Position numbers and translations under genes: made by a program | In this document: positions 22,401-31,786 of the stretch, piece by piece | Layout: each line of letters opens with the position of its first letter | Position numbering within the stretch: the stretch's first letter is position 1 | DNA from: Onchidella celtica | Taxonomy: Eukaryota > Mollusca > Gastropoda > Systellommatophora > Onchidiidae | Assembly (NCBI GenBank): GCA_963931925.1 | Contig: OZ007569.1 | Coordinates: 44,362,521-44,426,520 of the forward strand | DNA: 64,000 nt | Direction: 5' to 3' | The notes under the pieces: model-generated | Database searches by the model: none | What the model was told of the DNA's origin: nothing | What the model saw: the letters and a program-made list of their open reading frames with translations, nothing else

Positions 22401-23172
22401 CAGCTCCACTTTGTATCAATGTTTTGGCACAATCAGTATCTTTAGTCAACATTAAAGCGGTAAAACCATATCTGTCTTGTATGTTAGGATCTGCTCCTTT
22501 TTGAATAAGGGCCTTCAGAACTGGTAAATTGTTTTTGTGCGCTGCAGCTAAGAGTGCATTTCTACCAATAATATCAGTGTATTCAATATTTGCCCCACTT
22601 TGTAACAGCATTTTCACACATTCCAGATATTCTGATGCTGTTGGTCCATTTAGTGTCTCTTGTCTTTCATACTGATGAACGTCCACTGCTCTTGTTGAGA
22701 AACATCCGAAACAGGAAAAACATTGACGCAACAGGGAAATTTGTTCTGCGTTATCACAGAAGATGACTTGAATTCCAGAGTCACTAAGAACGTTGTCCGG
22801 CTGTTGTTCACATGCTACCTGCAGCGGGGTTTTCCCTTCTCTCGTAAAATCATGTTTGTTTATGTCAACTCCAGCTTGTATCAAAGTTTTAATTGCTGTT
22901 ATCTCTCCGTTTTTTATTGCGAGCATCAGGGCGGATGATCCAATTTGTTCGCAGTCAATGTTAAGATTGGTCACCCTAAGAAATGTTCCCAATTCAGCGA
23001 CATTCCCAGATCTTGCCCAATCTAAAATAACTCTTGCTGCGTTATTATTAGATATTGTGGCCATGATATGTTTCTGTTGTGGTTTTCTGAAATGTAGACC
23101 ATAATATAGCAAATGTATTGGGTTAAAACTTCTGGATTCCTCAAGCACAGTTATCGCACCCTGCATTCCCAC
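19411..23172 (-). CDS. ANK2: large ankyrin-repeat protein with C-terminal SOCS-box-like segment
   Basis: A single uninterrupted frame of 1,253 codons. The likely start is the Met at 23064 (residue 37 of the open frame). ANK3 has its matching Met at the same place, and the site has A at -3 and G at +4. After a first ankyrin repeat comes a loop insertion holding CFSCFGCFS. Then follow many ankyrin repeats in alternating long (about 33-residue) and short (about 30-residue, 'ALMLTDDTKCVxxLLxAGADI') forms. A non-ankyrin region follows (RTVVVHWLQELARP, then FPDSYFNEMLWLGV). Residues about 1168-1209 look like a SOCS box: PLVKLAFIAVSSAVG as BC box and TGLPPILQRMLMF as a Cul5-box-like end. ASB-type proteins of this layout recruit substrates to elongin B/C-cullin-5 ubiquitin ligases. 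That role is inferred. The last 44 residues are Pro- and aromatic-rich with no recognised domain. Confidence 0.88.
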   Translation of the reverse strand: MGMQGAITVLEESRSFNPIHLLYYGLHFRKPQQKHIMATISNNNAARVILDWARSGNVAELGTFLRVTNLNIDCEQIGSSALMLAIKNGEITAIKTLIQAGVDINKHDFTREGKTPLQVACEQQPDNVLSDSGIQVIFCDNAEQISLLRQCFSCFGCFSTRAVDVHQYERQETLNGPTASEYLECVKMLLQSGANIEYTDIIGRNALLAAAHKNNLPVLKALIQKGADPNIQDRYGFTALMLTKDTDCAKTLIQSGADIEHINSVGRNALSVSACKGNLPILEALLDSGADPNKPNEKGVTALLLSDDIECTKALLQAGANIEQTDRDGTNALMLAAFRDNLPVLEVLLERGADPNKQDKDGMTALMFTDDIECVKVLLQAGADVEKINADGGNACILAVQRENLQIVEALLERHAELHEEKMESDTQCDKFGEGVGQADNIGTTTIMQTEEKRDLSDLEIFLEKGADPNKQGGGGFTALLLHESFNCLKVVLQAGTGVEQSDIIGRHALMLAAQNNHLPVLKKLLGAGSDPKKWDREGKTALMLTNDSKCVTVLLADIDQTDEKGRNALMIAAQNNNLPVLKVLLEAGSDLKKWDREGKTALMLTNDTKCVTVLLDAGADIDQTDGKGRNALMIAAQNNNLPLLNKLLEAGSDPKKWDREGKTALMLTNDTKCVQALLDAGADIDQTDGKGRNALMIAALSYNLPVLERLVERGADLNKNENEGKTALLLADDIECIKILLQAGADIEQTDLDGRNALMCAAQNNNLPVLKVLLESGADPNKQDREGIPALLLTDDAECAEALLHYEADIQQTDKDGKNILTRAAQNGNLPVLVALLERGVYPSMLSDDIQFVKTLLSAGANTVHTYDDGDDLLMTAVHTGHIPFLRALLDLGVNSNQPNPVGRTALMIASDSGNTEVVKALLENGADTNRQDCNGKTALMLALAQGHNTMIVMKALLESGADPNKQDNEGKTALMYAHDPDCLMLLLDLGANSDQLDELKRTVVVHWLQELARPGTLSNSDSRNYVTFTISVLMEKGATPIVDISYRLLLYHMFVYMTDFPDSYFNEMLWLGVNNGLVKNDIPADYRNVCDKTPLQWALDMDNIQAVKYIFACRYITNRDIKLIRHVISEHQTQRPVLQTQPDRFTEESQEGQVAVVNFLRQAMATPLPLVKLAFIAVSSAVGSGLKREERIKHTGLPPILQRMLMFQIPVARLPVSQWSNISLCFDPVLYETLPRPRPLLYYWPFGRQLD
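19545..19670 (-). other. SOCS-box-like coding segment of ANK2
   Basis: It encodes a hydrophobic helix of the form L-x-x-L-A-x-x-A-V followed, 15-20 residues later, by a GLPP-containing segment and a second hydrophobic helix. This is the usual spacing of BC box and Cul5 box. The canonical LPxP is only partly kept (LPPI), so cullin-5 binding is less certain than elongin binding. Confidence 0.65.
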
Positions 23173-23559
23173 ATAAATAACATTTGAATACCCTCCACAA
23201 TGCCAAAGAAGTTCCGTACTTTATATGAATTGACCAGAAAATTATTATTCTTGTTATGGATCTAAAAGACAGCGATATTTTTTGAAAATGTCACAACCTA
23301 TGATTTGGTTAGAGCACACTGAATAAGACAACACCAAAGATTTTGTTTTGACAATGTTTCTAACCTTATGTATATAATGGCCATAATCAAAAATACTTCT
23401 TTAATACAAACAAACAAAAAAACTGATTTAAAATGGCTTTACTATCCAAGGAAATGTAAGTCTGAAAATGCACTGCCACCGTCCATTATTATGCTAAGAA
23501 ATCACTTATCCGACCTGAAATGTAATTCCGTTTATAACGACGAAATTTCTGAGAAATGA
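23173..23559. other. ANK2 upstream flank
   Basis: About 390 bp between the ANK2 open frame and duplicated block B. It presumably carries the ANK2 5' untranslated region and promoter. I see no clear TATA box or initiator in a convincing position. Confidence 0.4.
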
Positions 23560-23690
23560 CAGTCACAAAGTTGCGACCAGACAGAGCACCGATCAGTTTG
23601 TGTCATGTGGATGGACGCCTCTCAGCAAGTCCAGCGCGATTACTTCACGTACAGATATCTGCCCAGTCACGTTCTTGTCGAACTCGGGAG

Positions 23691-23902
23691 ACAATTACTA
23701 CTGCAACTACTACTACCACTACTGCTATTACTACTACTGCTGTTGCTACAACTACTACCACTATTACCGCCACACTACTATTACTGCTCTCTACTACTAC
23801 GACCGCTACTACTACTACTACTGCTACTACTACTCCTACTACTCCAACCATTACTACTACTACCACTACTATACTATTACTACCTCTACTACTACTACAA
23901 CA
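23691..23902. repeat. CTA trinucleotide microsatellite in block B
   Basis: About 210 bp of imperfect CTA/CTG/CCA triplets, the shorter counterpart of 11588-12024. It follows the same flanking text 'gtcgaactcgggagacaa'. Confidence 0.95.
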
Positions 23903-25794
23903 TGATACATTTATACCGATAGTCTCTGGCAAACACACGATAATCATGGTTTGACTTCCTTGTTGTCACCCAATATAGAAATGCCGAAAGACGTGATCCG
24001 TGACGTGTATCATATTTTTATTAAATGCATGATCAATTTATAACTTGCAGCTTCTATCAAAAGTCTGTTACTTTCTTCATCGCACTATATACTGGGGCTA
24101 GATTGTTGTCATGTAAGAACCGTAAGCTAATAATGTGACCATAAACTTACGTAGCGTTATGTAATGACTCAATTTGTTGTCGATGAATTACGAGGACACA
24201 TCTATTTTGACAAAATTCAGTCTTTGACATTATTTTTTTATTTGGCGGGAGTATAATATACTTTTATCACTGTAGGGCAAATTTGACTTTCTTTTTTGTT
24301 TTGCTCAACTCTACCATTCGGATGACAGTATAAAAATTCATAACATCTAATCTAACTAATCTAGTTTCGACCAACTGTATTAAGTTTGAAGGAAACTCTT
24401 TAAAAAAATTTCGTTGTGAAAGTAAAATACAATAATCTTTTCTTTAGGTTCCTTTTGATAAGACTAGTGCAGATAGAGCACTCTGCCGTGCATTGGTGAC
24501 AAATTGAAGACTTGATCGCTTCACTTTTTCTCCTTTCATTCATCATCATAACACAACCCACCCGCCCCCACCCCAAACCAATGCCCAGACAAGCACATTG
24601 TCACTGAATGGGACTACCCTGCCCACAGTATCTCCGTTCAACATGTCAACAATTTCAAAAAGCCTGTCTTAAGTTCTCGATCCTTGAAATATTGTGAACA
24701 AATTCGTTCCATTTCCTTTGTCTCCATTTCACATTCATTGTTACGTGTAGGTTGTCTTCACGTTTTCCCACCATATTTATAATGTTGCTTATAATAATAT
24801 AACACCGAAATTGATTATCAAATATGGTCAGAAACTGCATTCACAATTTCCATCTTAAAACAGTTTACACATTATATCATGCAGCGTTTGAACCTTTTAT
24901 GAACTTTAAGTTTATTGTAGGTCTGACGGCCAATTCAAAATATGCGCAAGGCAAGGGCAATGGAAACCGAATTCAAAAAGTAAGAAGGGAAGAAAAGAAT
25001 GTACTCGGTCATTCATTCCCTCCCCTCCTAGCTGCCTGGGACAATTTATACTAGTACCTATAATAATAATTATGTAAAAGACATGTAATTTGATTGATAA
25101 ATACCAGCAATATTCTTATACGGTCCGTTTTTGCTACAAAGACAGATTTCAAGAAAAGCAGGACTCTATGTGAAAACTTCAGACTTACCTGTTTAGAAAC
25201 AATTCAGGCTTCTACTTGATGGTTTCCTTGCATCAGTCCATGTCTGAGACTTGGATATGTGAAGCACAGTTGTAGAAAGCAGTTTTACTTGATAGCCTTG
25301 GTTTACTTCCTTGTTAACAGACATTCAGTTAAGATGTGCCATAAAAAAAATGCAAACATTACATTTACATGAAATGCACCAGAGGTTTCGTTTGACACGC
25401 ATACCAAAACAGCAGCAACAACAAAAAAGGGCGTGTTCATTGAAGCAGCAGAATATTCCCCGCACAGTCGTATGTTCTTTCTCTGTAGCTTCCTTATTGA
25501 CTTTCCCCTCTTTCGACTACCTGCTTTTCTCTTCAAATTTTGGTTCTCACACAGCCCCATACACAAATAGACGGATAGCGGGATAGACATACAGACATAC
25601 AGACAGACAGACAGATCAGCGGGCAGTTAGACACAGGTACACCGACAGAAAGATCATTATATAGTATACTTTGATACTCTCTACTTTTCCCCTTGCAATT
25701 ATCTTTATCCACCATCTTTTTTCAATATTTAGCCATTAACAGATGATTTTAACTTTATTTTGTTTAGACTTTGTTACCCACTTATCTGAGATTA

Positions 25795-27067
25795 GCTGAG
25801 GTCCCCGGCCCTGCCCGGGATAAATCGTTTTGAATATTAGTTTCAGTTCTGGGTGATTATTACGAACCTGCTTCATTTTGCCTGTTCCTATTTGTTTATT
25901 TTATTTTTGTTTGTTTGTTTTTAATTAAGTCTTACTGCTCTGCCTTTATTAGTTGACACCCTGCGCGTCCCGTACAATAGCATGATTTGCGCACGGGTTG
26001 GTGTGTTTGATAATGAACCAAAGAGGTTATATATAGCTAGAGGTCAGACTATCGCTACGCAAGTCTCCATGTGGCGTCGTCGGTAGGTGAAGTAAAGATG
26101 GCGGCCAGCTTACGGCAAGCCTGCCTCGACCATTATATTATGGCCTCGACCTAGACAGTATAGCTAAAGTAAACAAATCTAAGCCTAAAATAATACGGTC
26201 TTTCAGATTGTTTGAACGGAGATTACAATAGTAATGAGCAGACTTAATTTATGGATTGGGTGAACCACGAAAATGTAAAAAATGTAATTCCACCAAAAGA
26301 AAAAAAACAAACATGAATTATGACAAAATACAAAATGTACGGAAATACTGATGAATTTGAATCTCCATATCTAAAGAGGAATTAACATGAATAAAATACT
26401 GAGGCCTTCCGACAAAAACTACTTTCGTTAGCACTGGCCTTGACACAGTATTTGCAATCGCTTGCCGTAAACAAAGATGGCTGCCGGGCTTTCTATTTCC
26501 GGACATGTGACGTGACCGAGTCTTACCTCTAGGTTTATTATTAACTCTTTGTAATGAACACATCGCAGAAAGTGATAACGAAACCTTAAAATGGCGAAAC
26601 ATGACTCGAAGTAGATCTAAATGATGGCGAAACAATGAAAAATGAAACGTAGAAGCCTGAACATTTCATAATTTCTAATATAGCCCATGTTAATTTCGCA
26701 TTGATCATATGCTGTTGTGCCAAGTTTGAAGCCTGAGTGTGATGCGGTTTCTGAGCCTTAGGTGACAAAAGTTTCGAGTTACACTTCTGCTGTCTTTCAG
26801 TTTCAACTTCAAAACAAACATAATGCGCATGAGCAGCGTCAATGAAACCTTAAAATGGCGAACCATGACTCGAAATAGATCTAAAATTGGGGAAACCATA
26901 AATTTCTAATTAAAAAAACTACACCGATTTGAGACCTCTATTAAAAACTGTGCACCCTCATATCCATTCTGATGCACCAAATAAAATTTGAAGTCTGAGT
27001 TGAGTGGTTCAGAAGCCTTTTGCAACGAAAAATCTCAAGTCCACAAATATATATAGATATATTATAT
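25795..27067. mobile_element. 1.27-kb insertion of unknown class in block B
   Basis: It is absent from block A at about 14362. AGATTA flanks it at 25789-25794 and 27068-27073. It starts gctgaggtccccggcc and ends in a TA-rich tail (atatatagatatattatatag). Internally about 264 bp is repeated: 26580-26633 matches 26844-26897 (gaaaccttaaaatggcgaa...actcga), and 26727-26790 matches 26987-27045. No coding capacity is recognised. The tail and short direct repeat fit a non-autonomous retroposon, but the class is unassigned. Confidence 0.7.
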
Positions 27068-29180
27068 AGATTAAGGAAGCAAAGGTTAAGGTGAACTGCA
27101 TATTAAGTCTTATGGTATACCGAATTTATTTCATATGCTAGTGGTATGATAAGAAACTGAATTATGATGGCTTAGTCGTGGTGTTGCCTTAGAAAACAGT
27201 TAACAAGAACACACAGAGATTTGGTCTACTCCTTCCAAATTTATCAGAGGATCAAGACTTACAATAATATTTTACGAATGGTTTTGTTTTTCTTTGGTGC
27301 CTAGTTTGGAAATTCTCTGTCGGTTGGGTGGGGGGGGGGGGGATCTATTTCTCTCTTTCCGTGCGAGCAGGTCATGAAGGGGAGGACCACGCATCATTTT
27401 ATGTATTACAGTGTTATTTGCTTTGCACTGTACACGCTTTTGTGCTAAACAATGCCATCTACTAGTTTGAATGTTATTTGAAAGTGGCAACCATACATCT
27501 ACATGATTAAACTGAGCCGAATAAAACTATGCTGATGATAAACGTATGGATATTGAAAGCTGTAGATGGTCGTTTTCAAAGTAAAAATACCCAGTTACGT
27601 GTACACTGGGAACACCAGGAAGGAGAAAGAAAAGATTGTGCAACGCCTTATGAACTTGTGATTTAAAATAGACAACCTGTATGTGGCGGATTGATACTTG
27701 GCCTGGGTCTATTTTTAGCCAACGACACTATGGCTGTCAAGTGCAGTTCTGCATCAAGGCCAGGGTGACCTTCCAACACTTGCAGTTTTCGATTATTAGC
27801 CCATCTAATGTAAGATAACCCTATATAAGTTATTCGCTTTGAACATTGTTATCTTTTGCTCCAACGCCTCTTTATTACTATGCTTCAGCGTGTGTCGCTG
27901 TACATCAATTTTGAATGTGTTTGACATGTGATTAGTCATGAAAAATTTTGTTTGGGACGATAAACGTATAAGCACACAAAGGGCAGAGACAACAGATAGT
28001 GTGATCCCTATCGGAGATTTATTTTGGACTGAAAGGTGTATGTCTGTGTCACTGGTGTTTTTGCGTCGATGATACAAAAAGACCAATTCATGAATACTCA
28101 TGCCACTTCGTAATTTGCTTCTTTAGGTTGTGTTAAAAAAAAAAAAGTGCCCGAGGCTTTCAGGATAGAACAGTAATAGTTTTGCAGACATATCGTCCAC
28201 CAGTTTCATTCATAAAATGCACAATTTGGCTTACAGACAAGAAAACCACTCTTGAAAAGGTCATTTCTGCGTTTTTGTTTCAACGGTCAGTGAGTGACAT
28301 TCTCTTTCACTATGTCAGCAAACATTGAATAGGATAGTGGCGTGAACTAGTCAAGTGAACTTGAATATTTAAAGGTGTATTTAATTTAATATTTCAAAAA
28401 GATCAAAGAAATTGGTCGCTTTGAAAGATTAGTCTTGCCTGTGGATTTATCGTTGCACTCATGAAACATTTGAGCCATGGAAAATCTAATATCGCATGTG
28501 AACACAAAATCAGCTTTCGAGAAAATTGCAAGAGACCGAGGGCACGAGAATCAAACACATTTTACTTTAAAGAAAAATGCGTTTCTGCCCAGATTAACTG
28601 TTTATAAAAAATGTTAATTTATCCACATGACGTCAGCATGAAATTGTTAGTGATTGGTTAATAATATCTTGTGTAAGAATGTTAAACGATTTCAGTGATT
28701 AATTCAAAACTGGTAGATTTTTGTAGAAAGTAATATTTTTATTCTATACTTGCTGATGAAAAGAAACTTGAGACAAAAAGTTGGTTACTTCCGATAATAA
28801 TGAATTCTTGTAGAAAAAAGAAATATGTATACATTGCCAGTTCGTAACTATGATTTCTAGGGACTTGGAACATAAATGAAAATTACTAATAATAATCATT
28901 AACAATATTATGTGTATAATATTTCCATAGTGGACATCCGTCTTTCGTTTGTAAGACGGAAAGTCAAAATAAAAGGGTCTTGCATCTCAAAATGTATACC
29001 GAGCCTTGTGAGATACAAACACACCGGTAAGACACAAACGACACACCAGCCTGGATTTACTAATGAAATTGATGTTTTCACACATTCCCGATATAACTGA
29101 GATGGAAACTCCAGTACAGTGCAGGACGCTTGTATTTTCTTGCACAGCCTTAAAATATTGGATATCTCCAAAAAATGTCA

Positions 29181-29317
29181 AAATTGGGCAAAAAAGAAAA
29201 GGTTGTATGTTGCAAAGCCCCGCGTGAGAAATAAAACCCAAACAATACAAAGCAAACTAAAGAGAAGACAGAAAATACAGGAACATTTTTTCTGTGGTTT
29301 TTATGATATTTCGTGAA
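29181..29317. mobile_element. 137-bp insertion with a perfect 15-bp target duplication
   Basis: The 15-mer CTCCAAAAAATGTCA is present at 29166-29180 and again at 29318-29332, while block A has one closely matching copy (about 16433-16450). The insert has no recognised gene. A 15-bp duplication is typical of target-primed retroposition, but there is no poly-A tail, so its source RNA is unknown. Confidence 0.75.
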
Positions 29318-30221
29318 CTCCAAAAAATGTCAGAGTTTATGATCATCGGAAATTAAAATGATGCATATTTTGCAAGCAGAAACCACTATAGATAACACTG
29401 GTGTTGTCACAAGTGTTAAGATAGATTCAATATAATTATACGTTTGCAATAAAATGCACCATCGTGGCATTTGTATACATATAAATATTACTGTAACCGA
29501 CGAAAGAGGTAAAACAAAAACAAACAAAAAACCCAAAACCAGTTAGTTCCAGCACTTAGACAAAAGAACTTCACATAAAACTCAGGGCTTGACTGCTCAT
29601 GTTTATGAATAAAAAACATAGCGTCGGGTCTATTTTTCCACTGTGTATTACTGAGATCAGGTGTACCGACAGATAGATACTGACGCTCAGTTCCCTTATT
29701 TCTCTAAGAAACCATAAAGTCGCCAAATTGTCAATAATGCAGTCGGAATGACAGTCCTTTACAGAGAAGACTTGAAATTGCAGATTAATTCCCAGAGACC
29801 CCCCCCCCACACACACACACAATATTTTCTCCATAATTCTGAATGACCCCATGAGTATCAATCGTTTTACTTGATACAGAGCAAAACCGAACACATTCAT
29901 TATATGCATACCTTTTTCTAATTAGCGTAGACAGTTTCTGACAGTTACACCCACATAGTTATATCAAATATATTTATCATCTGTTCAATGTATCGGTTCA
30001 TCATAATTATCATTCTGTTTGTCCGATGTTTGTGTATTGTTAGAGGGAAGTAGAGTAACTGAAACAGTGTAGATTATACTCTTTTGTGAAAACAGACGTG
30101 AGCGAAGGGTATTTGACAGAAATGTGTGCACAGACTGTAATGCTATCTGCCGGATGTTGAATTGTTTCCATGGGTGCGTTCACAACTTGGAAATTGAAAA
30201 TAACATAACAATTATTGCTAA

Positions 30222-31217
30222 TGTAACACCGGAACGGGACCGAGCGGGTCTCCCTAGCTAGCTATTAAATCTGACACCAAATATGTAACAGGGACGGGGA
30301 ACACGAGCGGTCTCTCTATAGTTATCTCACACAAACAAACATACAAACAAAACTATCAGGTTTTGAGAGGACAACAATTTTATTAAAAAAGAAAAGAAAA
30401 AAACAAATAATAATACAACAATACAATAAACACAAGGCAATAAACAGTACAATAAACAAGACAATAAACAGCACAATAAACCGCAATACAATAAACACAA
30501 GACAATAAACCACAATACAATAAACAAGACAACAAACCCAACCGATAGGCGCGGTGAATTAACCAAATGAATTCACACATGATCTACATCATCAGAGTTG
30601 GCACTTCACAAATCTTGAAATATTTACAACTTCTTTTACTTTTATGTTAGTCTGGACAGAATGACACGTCCTTCTGTCTTGAAGACTTGGGTGGAACTGA
30701 CTGACCCACGCTATCATCTAAGCGTCACCCAAACACGCGCAACCCATTTACTCCTTACAGTTCACTAAGTGCAAATTCTAATAAAACATTAAAACAAATA
30801 AAAATATTTTTAAAAGCTACCCTCTTGCTCGTGTATGTGGTAAATACACCATCTTAATAAAATATTACTAAACAAGATAAATACTAAACAAAACCTATAA
30901 TGTAAGTGATACATAATAAGATTCTACTTCTGGCACCAAAATGGTCACTTAAATTGAACAATCCTGGACAATACAGACAACGCTAAGATCATGGTTTAAA
31001 ATTGGCGCAGTGAGTACATCAGTTGGCAATGTTACTCAACACTACATGACTCATGTCAAGTGCACGATCAAACAAAAAGGGGAGATTATCTATGGTTTCT
31101 GTGTGGTTACTTTCCCTTGACCACATCTAGTGGTCCAGCTGGTCAAAATAACGGGTTTATCCCCCTTTCACTACAGTGAGCTGTGTTCTCAGCCCTGTAA
31201 TGGTTCACCCCATTACA
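30222..31217 (-). mobile_element. Deletion derivative or near-solo LTR of a second LTR element
   Basis: A 996-bp insertion flanked by CTAA (30218-30221 and 31218-31221), with an empty site in block A near 17340. It starts TGTAAC and ends TTACA. At 30284 a second TGTAACAG start occurs, preceded by ctgacaccaaata. This mirrors the primer-site/LTR junction of the Gmr1-like element (...ccaata|tgtaacag). The simplest reading is about 45 bp of one LTR plus a primer site fused to a complete 934-bp LTR, with the coding interior deleted. An acaataaac-rich minisatellite occupies about 30395-30540. Confidence 0.72.
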
Positions 31218-31786
31218 CTAATAAACTTGATATAACATAACAAACTTGCACTATGTGCTCAATCGACGAAATAACAATGAAGTAGCAGCCCTAAAATGAT
31301 TTTTTGAATTAGAAATATATTATTATGCCAAGTGTGACATGAAATGATACGCACTATAATTATATCCTTTGGTGAAGTTGACAATTAGTTCAGGTATTCC
31401 CGAAAGGCTTGTACTGTAGGTAAAGCCTCGGTTCAAGGTGTTTGTTTTTGTCCTTGCATGCGCCAAGTTATCAAATTTGTATAAGATACTGATCGATAAA
31501 ACAAACATCTATGGTTTTTGAACGGATACGCTGTGTCTCCTTTGTATTTTCCTTCCCTGCAGTATACTGTGCGCATTTATATTACATGAAAATATGCAAA
31601 ATAAGATAAAATTCAAACACACATAACGGCTACTTCAAAGCTATGTTTGCCACTCGACAGCAGAGCTTCTGTTGTAGACCTGACTGTAAGTATGTGAATG
31701 TTAGACACGTCTTATACACATTCTACAACTTGTTTATATTGTATTGGAAGATGCATACACATTATTGGCAATCCTATTTCGGCCTC

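Larger units (their letters stand above)
23560..31786. repeat. Duplicated block B (partner of 11430-17891), with three extra insertions
   Basis: Collinear with block A but longer. The extra length is explained largely by insertions at 25795-27067, 29181-29317 and 30222-31217, each with a direct repeat at its edges and an empty site in A. Homology to A ends at 'cctatttcgg' near 31786, where the LINE 5' region begins. No gene is supported inside B. Confidence 0.9.

Noticed and set aside
20192..22504. Ser-rich plus-strand frames across ANK2
   Set aside because: They are antisense shadows of the ankyrin repeats. The same pattern appears opposite ANK1 and ANK3.
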